64,000 nt of DNA from DATFNI01 sp963787205 (GTDB taxonomy: Bacteria; Bacteroidota; Rhodothermia; Balneolales; DATFMH01), in NCBI GenBank assembly GCA_963787205.1, contig CAWBCD010000003.1:514111-578110 (forward strand), given 5' to 3'. The notes beneath the pieces were generated by a model. The model searched no databases. It saw only the letters and a list, made by a program, of their open reading frames with translations, and was not told the DNA's origin. Below, one piece after another: positions 8,856-17,517 of the stretch. The first letter of the stretch is position 1. Every line of letters begins with the position of its first letter. The translations under genes were made by a program, and so were the position numbers.

Positions 8856-9824
8856 ATGACCGGTCTCAAGGAAAAAACGGAAACTGTGCGAAAGGAAGCA
8901 GGACGTCTGGGATTTGAGGCATGCGGTTTTTCGAGGGCTCGCCGTTTGGAAGATGAGGAACGTCGTCTGGAAGAATGGCTGAATCAGGGACGCAACGGTT
9001 CAATGTCATGGATGGAACGTTATTTTGATAAAAGAGTTGATCCAGGCAAGCTCGTACCGGGCGCCCAATCGGTTATATCGGTACTATGCAGCTATAACCA
9101 GGATTTTGGAAAGATACATCCTGGATCGGGACAAGATGATGGTGCTAGTCCCAAAATATCCAAATACGCTTTGGGTGAGGACTATCATCAGATTTTAAAG
9201 GAAAAGCTCTTCTCCCTTTTTCATTTTACTGAAGAGCTACTTGGAGGACTTGAAGGTCGCGTATTTGTGGATTCGGCGCCTGTTCTCGATAAGGCATGGG
9301 CGGTCCAATCAGGACTCGGATGGATTGGGAAAAACAGCAATCTGCTCAGTAAAGAGCTGGGATCATGGTTTTTTATTGGAGAAATGATTGTAGATGCCGA
9401 GTTTGAATATGACACACAACTGGCAGATCATTGTGGAACCTGTACCCGCTGTATCGATGCTTGTCCAACAGATGCCATATATGAACCTTATCGTGTAGAC
9501 GGGAGCAAATGCATCTCCTACTTTACCATCGAGCTGAGAGGCGAAATCCCGGATGAATATCAATCGCAAATTGGAGAATGGATGTTTGGATGCGACATCT
9601 GCCAGGATGTTTGTCCCTGGAATCGAAAAGCCCGTAAAGGCTCTGAGAAACGGCTGTTTGCACGGGAAGACCTGATTGGCCACGACCTCGATTTCTGGGA
9701 AGAGCTTGATCTGGATACCTACCGCGAATTATTCCGAAAAAGTGCAGTAAAAAGGGCAAAATTCGAAGGCCTGAAGCGTAATATCGAGGTTGTATCGCGG
9801 AATTTGAGGAAACAAAGGGATTAA
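8856..9824 (+). CDS. queG: Epoxyqueuosine reductase QueG
   Basis: Cobalamin- and 4Fe-4S-dependent enzyme that reduces epoxyqueuosine to queuosine in tRNA, the last step of Q synthesis. At 322 residues it has normal length. The DUF1730 N-terminal half includes DKRVDPGKLVPGAQSVISVL and SGLGWIGKNSNLLS. It is followed by two cluster motifs, CGTCTRCIDACPTDAI and CDICQDVCPWN, typical of the family. ATG 8856 is the first start after a T-rich leader. No other queuosine genes are near. Confidence 0.95.
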   Translation: MTGLKEKTETVRKEAGRLGFEACGFSRARRLEDEERRLEEWLNQGRNGSMSWMERYFDKRVDPGKLVPGAQSVISVLCSYNQDFGKIHPGSGQDDGASPKISKYALGEDYHQILKEKLFSLFHFTEELLGGLEGRVFVDSAPVLDKAWAVQSGLGWIGKNSNLLSKELGSWFFIGEMIVDAEFEYDTQLADHCGTCTRCIDACPTDAIYEPYRVDGSKCISYFTIELRGEIPDEYQSQIGEWMFGCDICQDVCPWNRKARKGSEKRLFAREDLIGHDLDFWEELDLDTYRELFRKSAVKRAKFEGLKRNIEVVSRNLRKQRD

Positions 9825-9912
9825 GGAAAAAATATTGAACTATGAATTGATTACCCATTGCCTGAACCATCAATAAGATGTAATTCAAAATTCAACATTT
9901 AAAATTCATAAT

Positions 9913-10533
9913 TCAAAATGTGCCGCGCTTTTCCTTCAGGTACTTGTACAGAAGCTCACGGGCCCGGAAGATATGCGCCTTAACCGTGCCAAGTGGCAGA
10001 TCCAGCAATTCTGATATTTCCTGGTAACTTTTCTCTTCGATATGTCTCATCTCAATGACAGCCCGGTACTTCTCCGGTAGATTTCCGATTGCTTCCTGGA
10101 TGATATTTCTACGCTGTCTCTGTATGACTACTTTGTCGGCCTCATAGGTGCTATCCGGAACATCAATCGCCATCTCCCCTTCATTGGTCTGAATCGGCTC
10201 ATCCAAAGAAAGCGTTTTCAGTTTCTTCTTACGCAGATGATCTATGGCGTGATTGGTAGCAATCCGATAGAGCCAGGTAGAAAATGCATAGTCGCTATTG
10301 TAAGAACTAATATTGGAAAAAGCTTTTGCGAAGACCTCTTGTATCAGATCTTCCAGGATCTCACGGTCTTTTATCAGTTTAAGAAGGTGATAATAAAGGG
10401 CGTTGTGATATTTATGAGCGAGTTTTCTATACGCATTTTCATCACCTTCTACGGCATGCTGCACTAGCTGTGCATCTTCAATACTGCTTTGAGATGCATG
10501 GCTTTCATGGGATACTGAGAAATGCTCATTCAT
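9913..10533 (-). CDS. ECF sigma factor (RpoE-like)
   Basis: Sigma-70-family alternative sigma factor, 206 residues. Region 2 is clear (DLIQEVFAKAFSNISSYN, FSTWLYRIATNHAIDHLRKKK), and region 4 carries the HTH (IEEKSYQEISELLDLPLGTVKAHIFRAREL). No anti-sigma gene is adjacent: the next gene is convergent queG on one side and a spacer of about 670 bases on the other. Regulation and stimulus are therefore not evident. Confidence 0.93.
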   Translation of the reverse strand: MNEHFSVSHESHASQSSIEDAQLVQHAVEGDENAYRKLAHKYHNALYYHLLKLIKDREILEDLIQEVFAKAFSNISSYNSDYAFSTWLYRIATNHAIDHLRKKKLKTLSLDEPIQTNEGEMAIDVPDSTYEADKVVIQRQRRNIIQEAIGNLPEKYRAVIEMRHIEEKSYQEISELLDLPLGTVKAHIFRARELLYKYLKEKRGTF

Positions 10534-11203
10534 GCAGATTCGTACGTAGGTGATGATTTCTATAAAGAACGTAAGTTATCATATTCCTACCCTTGTTAGC
10601 AAATAAACAATTAAACGAGTTTGATAACCTTCTGGTTGTCCAACTGTGCTTTTACACAGTTCAGATTGGTTGCAACGCACATTGATAAGGCTTGTAAGTC
10701 TTGATACTCTTTAACGTTGGATTCATCATAATCTGAAGTTGACAGGAAATTATGAACCCCCAAAATGCCGTTGGCGTTTATCGTTTTTGCAAAGCCGGGT
10801 TATGTCATGGCTTGCTTAAGAAATTACATAAGGAGACGCATGTTGGCGACACAAGTCAAATGGTACTGACCGCTGGGGATTTGGGTACCAATAGCACCTC
10901 GATACATACCTACTATCATGTAGTCTACATCCCGACTGCATGATATTCCGATCAATTGTTAATTGATCGGAAACATCACGACGAGCCGTTGTACATTGAT
11001 ATGTACAACGGCTTATTTTTGAACATTGAATACCGTAAGACAGGCAACTTGGTTCTGCAGGGTTTTGGTATTGGCACTCAATACATTAGAAATCATTTAT
11101 TTACCCATAAATAGCCACTCTTTGTTATTGTAGTTTAGAAAAACAGCGAATACATTCATCCATGATTAGTATTGTTTGCGATGAACACTTTAACAGGACA
11201 GAT
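10534..11203. other. Non-coding spacer with two strong hairpins
   Basis: No convincing gene. A 63-codon frame at 10752-10943 has no recognisable family or clear ribosome site. It is followed by a perfect 11-bp hairpin (TTCCGATCAAT arms, 10946-10972) and then the terminator at 10984. A short transcript, coding or not, ending at that terminator is possible. Confidence 0.5.
10984..11019 (+). terminator. Rho-independent terminator
   Basis: A perfect 13-bp stem AGCCGTTGTACAT / ATGTACAACGGCT with TGAT loop, followed by TATTTTT on the plus strand. No annotated plus-strand gene ends here, so it implies an upstream transcript within 10534-10983. Confidence 0.8.
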
Positions 11204-11710
11204 ATGAAATCCAAAATTTTACTCACAGCTTTAGCTGTTTTTTCTTTGATAAGTGTAAGCAAGGCCCAGTTGAGACTTGGCCCTGCGCTGATTTATGGGA
11301 CAAATATAAATGAACCTGGAATCCAGATTAGCGGATACCTGCCTATTCCACAGGTCAATAAACTATGGGTGGGCGGTGATCTGTCTTTTTATTTTGCACA
11401 CACTTATCACTATGCCAAGGAATCATTTTGGGAAATAAATGCCAATGCTCATTACATGCTGTATGATAAAGAAGGGTTGAGTGCATACGGTATAGGCGGT
11501 CTGGGTATTACTGCCTATCACTGGAAACCCAGAAACGGGTACACTGCCGCTACCTATTCAACTTCAAGACTTGGACTCAATCTTGGCGTTGGAGGTGCAA
11601 AAAGCATGGGCTTTGGTAGCATTTTTGCTGAGGTGAAATACGTTGTGACCTCCGATCTGGACCATCTCACAATAGGGGCAGGCGTCCGGTTTCCTATAAA
11701 AACACAATAA
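11204..11710 (+). CDS. Outer-membrane beta-barrel protein (porin-like)
   Basis: Small exported barrel, about 168 residues. ATG 11204 gives a clean Sec signal (MKSKILLTALAVFSLISVSKAQ); the upstream ATG at 11162 would mask it. The mature part shows alternating strands rich in G and aromatics (KLWVGGDLSFYFAHTYHY, GLSAYGIGGLGITAYHW, SIFAEVKYVVTSDLDHLTIG) and ends with the terminal beta-signal-like LTIGAGVRFPI. It fits the OmpW/OprF-like 8-strand class; no ligand can be assigned. Confidence 0.75.
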   Translation: MKSKILLTALAVFSLISVSKAQLRLGPALIYGTNINEPGIQISGYLPIPQVNKLWVGGDLSFYFAHTYHYAKESFWEINANAHYMLYDKEGLSAYGIGGLGITAYHWKPRNGYTAATYSTSRLGLNLGVGGAKSMGFGSIFAEVKYVVTSDLDHLTIGAGVRFPIKTQ

Positions 11711-11769
11711 AAGCAAGGACGTGTTGTAAGGATTTATAAAAGCTTTGATGAATCCTCAGAAACGTAGTC

Positions 11770-12870
11770 TTACACATTGAACCGGAAGAGCATGATATCC
11801 CCGTCCTGAACGACATACTCTTTCCCTTCGGATCTCATTTTACCGGCCTCGCGGGCTGCTTCTTCTGAACCAAGAGCTATGTAGTCATCGTATTTAATCG
11901 TCTCAGCGCGGATAAAGCCGCGTTCAAAATCGGTATGAATAACACCGGCTGCCTGGGGCGCCTTGGTGCCTTTATGGATTGTCCAGGCGCGAACTTCCTT
12001 GGGGCCTGCCGTGAAGTACGTAATCAGTCCAAGTTCACGGAAGGCAGCTCTGATCAAACGATGAAGACCGGGTCGATCCAGTCCCATTTCCTCCAGGAAC
12101 ATTGCACGTTCGTCTTCATCAAGCTCGGCTATCTCTGCCTCAATTTTTGCACATACCACTACAACCTCTGCTTCTTCTTTGGCCGCATGTTCCCGTACTC
12201 TCTCAACAAACGAATTACCTTCCCCCTCGGGAAGATCGGATTCATCCACATTACACACATACAGTACGGGCTTGGCAGTCAACAGGAAGAGATCACGAAT
12301 GAGCTCTTTATCATCCTCATGAATGTCGAATCCCCGCGCGGGGTTACCCTGTTCCATGAAGTCATGCAGTTGCTTTACCAAATCGAGCCGGTTTTTAATA
12401 GTCTTATCACCATTTTTCGATTCCTTCTGCAACTTATCGAGTCTCTTTTCAATGGTCTCCAGGTCTTTAATGATCAGTTCATCCTGGATGATAGTTATGT
12501 CCCGGATCGGGTCGACACTACCTTCCACGTGAACGACCTCGTCATCTTCGAAGCAGCGTACGACATGGATAATCGTATCCACCTCGCGAATATGTGAGAG
12601 AAAAGCATTACCCTTCCCTTTTCCTTCTGAAGCACCCTTTACCAGGCCTGCGATATCTACAAATTCTATGATGGCGGGTGTTAACTTGGCTGGATTGACC
12701 AGACTGGCCAGTTTATCCAATCGCTCATCAGGAACAGGAACGATACCAATATTAGGATCGATCGTACAAAACGGGAAATTGGCAGCTTCAGCGCCGGCAT
12801 TGCTCAGTGCGTTAAAAAGTGTTGACTTGCCAACATTCGGCAATCCAACAATACCACATCTTAGACTCAT
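11770..12870 (-). CDS. ychF: Redox-regulated ATPase YchF (OLA1 family)
   Basis: Universal ribosome-associated Obg-like P-loop ATPase, 366 residues (normal). G1 is GLPNVGKSTLFNALS; the G2/G3 region holds ANFPFCTIDPNIG and DIAGLVKGASEGKGKGN; the NxxE-type G4 (CNVDESDLP) explains ATP rather than GTP preference. The C-terminal TGS domain contains TYFTAGPKEVRAWTIHKGTKAPQAAGVIHTDFERGFIRAE. It follows nusB and a phosphatase gene with spacers of about ten bases, so the three are probably one transcript. Confidence 0.97.
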   Translation of the reverse strand: MSLRCGIVGLPNVGKSTLFNALSNAGAEAANFPFCTIDPNIGIVPVPDERLDKLASLVNPAKLTPAIIEFVDIAGLVKGASEGKGKGNAFLSHIREVDTIIHVVRCFEDDEVVHVEGSVDPIRDITIIQDELIIKDLETIEKRLDKLQKESKNGDKTIKNRLDLVKQLHDFMEQGNPARGFDIHEDDKELIRDLFLLTAKPVLYVCNVDESDLPEGEGNSFVERVREHAAKEEAEVVVVCAKIEAEIAELDEDERAMFLEEMGLDRPGLHRLIRAAFRELGLITYFTAGPKEVRAWTIHKGTKAPQAAGVIHTDFERGFIRAETIKYDDYIALGSEEAAREAGKMRSEGKEYVVQDGDIMLFRFNV

Positions 12871-12882
12871 AAAATTTACTGT

Positions 12883-13557
12883 TCAGGTGTCGAGAGATTC
12901 TTGTTGTATAAATGTTACTTCGGGCAGGAGTACAGCCGTGAGTTTACCCATACCCCTTCTGCGGCTGTAGACACATCCCGTATCAATGCCAATCATATTT
13001 GGTCCCGTTATGGGTTCCGGTCGAGGTGTGTGACCAAAGACCACTGTTTTTTCCCACTTGTTATGTAACGTGAGCAGATGAGACCGCTCCCAGATGAAAT
13101 GTTCAATCTGTTCCGGATCAGCAATACTATCGGTGATGGTCATATCAGGATTTAAACCGGCATGGACAAAAAAATAGTCCGTGGTGTCGTAAAAGGGTTT
13201 CGTACTTTTGAAAAAATCCATGTGCTCTTCGGGAATATAAGCCTCCCCCTTTTCATCCCTGTAGGAATTGATGGTTGCCTGACCGCCATTAATCTCCCAC
13301 CCCGCATAATTATTGTTGAATAAAGCATCCAACATCATAAACTCATGGTTACCCTGCAACATTACACAGTTATGCTTTTCAGAATAACTGATGAGCTGAT
13401 CGACGACGGACTTCGAATCAGGGCCACGGTCAATGTAGTCGCCAACGAAAACAAATATTCGGTCACTGTAGATTTCCAGATGTTTCAGTAAAGCTTCAAG
13501 TGTCCGGGCACAGCCATGGATATCACCAACGGCAACATATTTTGTTTTATCCGACAA
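12883..13557 (-). CDS. Calcineurin-like Ser/Thr protein phosphatase
   Basis: Dinuclear-metal phosphoesterase of the PPP/ApaH-like type, 224 residues. Motifs in order: GDIHGC (near residue 8), GDYIDRG, GNHEFM, and H residues in FVHAGL and VFGHTP. Substrate may be phosphoproteins or dinucleoside polyphosphates; the sequence does not decide. It lies between nusB and ychF on the same strand. Confidence 0.9.
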   Translation of the reverse strand: MSDKTKYVAVGDIHGCARTLEALLKHLEIYSDRIFVFVGDYIDRGPDSKSVVDQLISYSEKHNCVMLQGNHEFMMLDALFNNNYAGWEINGGQATINSYRDEKGEAYIPEEHMDFFKSTKPFYDTTDYFFVHAGLNPDMTITDSIADPEQIEHFIWERSHLLTLHNKWEKTVVFGHTPRPEPITGPNMIGIDTGCVYSRRRGMGKLTAVLLPEVTFIQQESLDT

Positions 13558-13566
13558 GATTCACAA

Positions 13567-14091
13567 TCAGGATTTAGATGAAGATTTATTCACGGAATGT
13601 TCGACCAACCCTCTGCCCATCTTATGGATACGATTATCACTGGTTAATTTCTGAAGGGCGGAATCAAGGATTCCATTTACAAATTTCCCAGACTTTCCCG
13701 TGGAATATTTTTTGGCTATTTCGATGGCTTCATTAATGGTCACTTTGGTTGGGATATCCTCGAATTCAAGCATTTCGCAAATAGCCATCCGAAGTACAAG
13801 CTTGTCGACAGTGGCCAACCGATCCATTTCCCAGTGTACAAGGTGAGGGGCTATTTCATTGTCCAGTTCTGCCGTCCGATCGATGGTTTTCAGGAAAAGA
13901 CTAACCGCAAATTTTTCTGCCTCAGATGAACTAATGGCATCATCGCCGCTGGAGTCTGCTGTATCTTTAAAAATTTCATGTACAAATGGCTTGAGGGTGT
14001 ATCGAATTACTTCATTGACATCCTCATTTCCCATTTCATGAGCATACAGTGATTTAAGAACTGCTTCCCTCAGTAATCGTCTGATCTTCAT
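13567..14091 (-). CDS. nusB: Transcription antitermination factor NusB
   Basis: All-helical RNA-binding factor that acts with NusE in rRNA antitermination. Family signs: RRLLREAVLKSLYAHEMGN at the start, ELDNEIAPHLVHWEMDRLATVDKLVLRMAICEML in the middle, and PTKVTINEAIEIAKKYSTGKSGKFVNGILD near the end. A basic tail (GRGLVEHSVNKSSSKS) extends slightly past the usual end. It is first in a likely nusB-phosphatase-ychF operon. Confidence 0.96.
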   Translation of the reverse strand: MKIRRLLREAVLKSLYAHEMGNEDVNEVIRYTLKPFVHEIFKDTADSSGDDAISSSEAEKFAVSLFLKTIDRTAELDNEIAPHLVHWEMDRLATVDKLVLRMAICEMLEFEDIPTKVTINEAIEIAKKYSTGKSGKFVNGILDSALQKLTSDNRIHKMGRGLVEHSVNKSSSKS

Positions 14092-14602
14092 TCCGGTCTA
14101 TTGGTTTTCATTGAAAGCTTGTTAAGATAAGAAAGTTCTTAACGAAATGTGAAAAGAACAGAATCACACGAGTTGATATTATCAAGTCAATTACGACTCA
14201 GAGGGTTCCTCTATTACATATCTTTCAGTAAGGTGAATTTAGTTGGCTTGCGATGACTAATAGAAAGTTCCCGCAAACCGCATAAGCAATGCTTATACCA
14301 TCCGGTGTGATACAAAACCGAATTTGCCGCCGCATAATTTTTGAGAATGACCTGTTTAACGAATCCTTCAGTTATAATGGAGACTCTATATATAGTTGGA
14401 TATTTTATTTATAGATAAAAATCTATAAAATATATCATTATATACAATGTTTTGTTTTCATGATTATTCACGGCATTAGGAAAAAGGAAACAGCCTGTAC
14501 ATTTTCAATGTATTTGAGTCTCAAAACTAATATTATTCTCATTTATGAGGTGTATCTCAAGTAAAAAAAGAGCCATGTGCTTACTTTATTACGCAACGTT
14601 AT
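14092..14602. other. AT-rich spacer between divergent genes
   Basis: No gene seen. A very AT-rich tract at about 14385-14455 probably holds promoter elements for the GH53 gene at 14603, but no standard -35/-10 pair stands out. Confidence 0.5.
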
Positions 14603-15994
14603 ATGAAATTTGTTACAACCTTTCTGTTAGCCGAAATATTTCTTTGTCTGAGTAATCTCGTTTATGCTCAATCCACTTTTTACAGGGGGTCGGATCTCTC
14701 TTTCGCGCAGCAACTGGAAAACAATGGCGCCGTTTTTAAAGACAATGGGACTCAACAGGATATCCTTGATATATTCAAAAATCACGGTTTAAATATTGTC
14801 CGCCTGCGTCTCTGGTACCATCCGCAAAACGGTTATAATGATCTCACCCACACCCTGACGATGGCCCGGCGCATCAAAGCAAAGGGGCTCAAATTGTTGC
14901 TCGATTTTCACTATTCCGACACATGGGCGGACCCCGGTCATCAGACTAAACCGGCTGCCTGGCAAAATCTTTCTTATACTGTTCTTAAAGACAGTGTATA
15001 TCAATATACCCGCCAGGTGATTCAGGCTTTAAAAAGTCAAAATACCCTTCCATCAATCGTACAAATTGGTAACGAAGTAACATCCGAGATGCTTTGGGAT
15101 ACGGGGCGTGTTGGCGGTAGTTTTGATAATACTTCCCAATGGGCACAATTTGCAGGGCTGTTGAATGCGGGTATTAAAGGTGTCAAAGATGTGGAACCCA
15201 AACCGGACACTGTGAAAATCATGATTCACATTGATCGCGGCGGCGATTATAGTGGAGCCAAATGGTTTTTCGATAAACTGAATGCACAAGGCGTCAATTA
15301 CGATATCATCGGGCTCTCGTATTATCCGTGGTGGCACGGGTCGCTGACCGACCTGAATAACAACCTGGATCAACTTGCAGCCAGGTATCATAAACCGATG
15401 CTTATTGCCGAAACGGCCTACCCATGGACCTTAAACTATGACGATGACGTAGCTAATATTGTTGGAAGCTCTAATCAGCTGCTTCCGGGGTATCCGGCAA
15501 CGGTTGAGGGTCAAAAATCCTATCTGAATAAGGTTTTTGATATTGTGCACAATGTCCCAGGCAACCTTGGCATTGGTGTTGTGTATTGGGAACCTGATTA
15601 CATATCTGTCGCGGGCGTCGGGTCAACCTGGGAGAATCTGGCGATGTTTGATTTCCAGGGAAATGCATTGGCGTCGATGTCTGCTTTCGAACCAGCAGAT
15701 GCCACACCGATTGAACAGGATCAAAGTGTTCACCAGTTTTCTTTGGGTCAGAATTATCCGAATCCTTTCAATCCAACAACCGTTATCCCGTACGATTTAG
15801 CAAAACCATCGCATGTGAAACTGTCGGTATACAATATCTTAGGAGAGGTTGTCGCCACACTCGTTAATTCCGAACAACCGGCCGGGGTATACAAAAGCAG
15901 ATTTATGGCAAAAGGTATTCCAAGCGGAATTTATCTGTATAAGCTTCAGATAAATGATAGATCATTCATCAGGAAGATGATGCTGGTAAAATAA
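14603..15994 (+). CDS. GH53 endo-beta-1,4-galactanase with T9SS-type sorting domain
   Basis: Secreted endo-galactanase that cuts beta-1,4-galactan side chains of pectin. Signal peptide MKFVTTFLLAEIFLCLSNLV precedes the GH53 barrel: GSDLSFAQQLENNGAVFKDN, IVRLRLWYHP, LLLDFHYSDTWADPGHQ. The acid/base Glu is in VQIGNEVTSEMLW and the nucleophile Glu in LIAETAYPW. The last 80 residues are a sorting/FlgD-like domain (NYPNPFNPTTVIPYDLA, YNILGEVVATL, GIYLYKLQI) as in T9SS cargo of FCB bacteria, implying surface anchoring or release. It is the only sorting-tagged enzyme among the galactan genes and is transcribed opposite to the others. Confidence 0.94.
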   Translation: MKFVTTFLLAEIFLCLSNLVYAQSTFYRGSDLSFAQQLENNGAVFKDNGTQQDILDIFKNHGLNIVRLRLWYHPQNGYNDLTHTLTMARRIKAKGLKLLLDFHYSDTWADPGHQTKPAAWQNLSYTVLKDSVYQYTRQVIQALKSQNTLPSIVQIGNEVTSEMLWDTGRVGGSFDNTSQWAQFAGLLNAGIKGVKDVEPKPDTVKIMIHIDRGGDYSGAKWFFDKLNAQGVNYDIIGLSYYPWWHGSLTDLNNNLDQLAARYHKPMLIAETAYPWTLNYDDDVANIVGSSNQLLPGYPATVEGQKSYLNKVFDIVHNVPGNLGIGVVYWEPDYISVAGVGSTWENLAMFDFQGNALASMSAFEPADATPIEQDQSVHQFSLGQNYPNPFNPTTVIPYDLAKPSHVKLSVYNILGEVVATLVNSEQPAGVYKSRFMAKGIPSGIYLYKLQINDRSFIRKMMLVK

Positions 15995-16447
15995 TTGTAG
16001 GTCGGACTGCCAGTCCGACGGTACGAACGTCTGATTAGAAACTATCGCAGTATACTCATTACATCTAACCCGTATCGTTTGTTTTTTCTGAAACGCTGAC
16101 AGATTATAGTAACGTTTCTGCTAACCTTTCAGGAACATAATATGTCGCAAGTTTGCGACTTGTAACACTTGCCAGGTATATGCAGAGTTAAGGCAAACTA
16201 ACCACAACCTTATCCCAGTCGACTGGCCTTTGGGTCGAAGGATCTCAATTATATTCGGCACAATTGTGGCATCTGATAGGTCCGGTGCCTGTTGCGTACG
16301 GGATCCGAAGCCGATCCCGGGAACAGCTGGGATCGCCGGCAGGATGACATGCCGTTGTGTTTGGGATTGGAGGGTTTTAATTACTTTTCTGTAAGGCCCT
16401 GGCCTGCGATGGGTCTCCTTTATAAAGACTCATTCACATTCAAAGTC
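15995..16447. repeat. Repeat-rich spacer, left flank of GIY-YIG gene
   Basis: Contains the palindrome GTCGGACTGCCAGTCCGAC (16001-16019), the palindrome GTCGCAAGTTTGCGAC (16144-16159) and a block of about 150 bases (16206-16359) that recurs in the same orientation at 16795-16948. Both copies share the core AAGCCGATCCCGGGAACA followed by a GGCAGGATGACAT end. Confidence 0.75.
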
Positions 16448-16735
16448 ATGTCCTACTATGTTTACATGCTCGCCAACCAGAGGAGAACGGTGCAATATAC
16501 CGGAATAACCAGCGGCTTAATAAAACGTACTATTCAACACAAAGAGAAGAAGTATCCCGGATTTACCCAACGGTATAATGTAGACCGACTCGTTTATTAT
16601 GAATCACATGAAATAGTTGAGGATGCCATTAAACGAGAGAAACAAATAAAAGAATGGACCCGCAGGAAGAAGGAGGCGTTAATCAACCGGTTCAATCCTG
16701 AGTGGAAGGATTTGTTTGAAAGCATCATAGAATAA
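16448..16735 (+). CDS. GIY-YIG nuclease-domain protein
   Basis: A 95-residue single-domain GIY-YIG protein of the UPF0213/YhbQ-like type. The N-terminal strands read YYVYMLANQRR and VQYTGITSG (in place of GIY and YIG), then the Arg-helix (IKRTIQHKEKKYPGFTQRYNVDRLVYYES), the Glu (DAIKREKQIKEWTR) and the basic end RKKEALINRFNPEW. ATG 16448 is chosen because the longer frame from 16292 reads through the upstream repeat. Flanking direct repeats suggest it belongs to a repeat-associated insertion. Confidence 0.85.
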   Translation: MSYYVYMLANQRRTVQYTGITSGLIKRTIQHKEKKYPGFTQRYNVDRLVYYESHEIVEDAIKREKQIKEWTRRKKEALINRFNPEWKDLFESIIE

Positions 16736-16794
16736 AACCACTTACCAAAGACCGACCGCCAAACACCAGCCCTGTCATCCCTAGGCTCAACCCA

Positions 16795-16948
16795 AAACCT
16801 TATCCTGGCGACGATCCAACGGGTCGAGAGATCCTGTCTGCATCCGGAAACGATGGTAGCATCTGAATGGCTCGCTGTCTGCCACCGACGGGATCCTAAG
16901 CCGATCCCGGGAACAACCGGGATCGGCGGCAGGATGACATCCGTTGTG
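16795..16948. repeat. Repeat block, right flank of GIY-YIG gene
   Basis: Second copy of the block at 16206-16359. The best-preserved part is the GATCC-AAGCCGATCCCGG core and the GGCAGGATGACAT end. Confidence 0.75.
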
Positions 16949-16990
16949 AATCCTTACATTATTAATTGTTTACTGTTTACTGTTTACTGA

Positions 16991-17473
16991 TCACTGATAA
17001 ACATCCTCCCAGTAATACGGACGATCATGATCCGGTACGGTTTTGATTGTTAACGTTGCGTCCTTCAGCCCATCCGATGTGGCTTTAATGTGAATCGAAC
17101 CTACCTTGCGTGTGGATTGAATAATGGCCAGGCATAACCCGTTGAACGCCTTCCGTTGGGAGGCTTTGTGTGGTTCATGATCGAACGGGTTGCCATTTCC
17201 TACCCCGATAATCTTGCCTTGCCCCTGCAGATCAAACGTAACAAGGTTGTCGGCAGTGGGTACCACATTTCCATTCACATCAACTATTTCCACTTTCAAA
17301 TTGGACACATCTCTTCCGTTTGCTGTGATGCTGTTATGATCAACTGACAGACGAATAGCAGCCGGCGCACCTGTGGTCCTGACTTCGTCAATTATGGTTT
17401 TCCCATCCTTCCTTCCGACTGCCTTCAAAACACCAGGTTCGTATGGGACATCCCATTCCAGGTGCAGGTCGGC
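16991..17473 (-). pseudogene. C-terminal remnant of a GH2 beta-galactosidase
   Basis: Open frame of about 160 codons with no start or signal. It begins at DLHLEWDVPYEPGVLKAVGR and runs to the stop at 16991. It matches the last Ig-like/GH2 C-terminal domains of large exported GH2 beta-galactosidases (GAPAAIRLSVDHNSI, DNLVTFDLQGQGKIIGVGNGNP, KASQRKAFNGLCLAIIQST). The catalytic barrel and N-terminal domains are absent. An in-frame stop and a GCTGA-type repeat lie at the 5' boundary, next to the stop codon of the GH53 gene, so a deletion probably joined the two. Confidence 0.85.
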
Positions 17474-17515
17474 TATCAGCTAACTGAATGCTGATGGCTG
17501 ATCGCTGAAAGCTCA
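17474..17515. repeat. GCTGA-type simple spacer
   Basis: Words GCTGATGGCTGATCGCTGAAAGCT mixed with CTGAATGCTGA (each shorter than a clear unit) lie exactly between the GH2 remnant and the GH53 stop codon. The same kind of spacer occurs at 1330-1365, 51606-51636 and 52570-52590. Confidence 0.7.
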
Positions 17516-17517
17516 TA

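Noticed and set aside
10752..10943. 63-codon frame as a gene
   Set aside because: No family, no ribosome site, odd composition; kept only as part of the spacer description.
10620..11015. 6S RNA, tmRNA or SRP RNA
   Set aside because: Signature segments of these RNAs were not found and only local hairpins are present.
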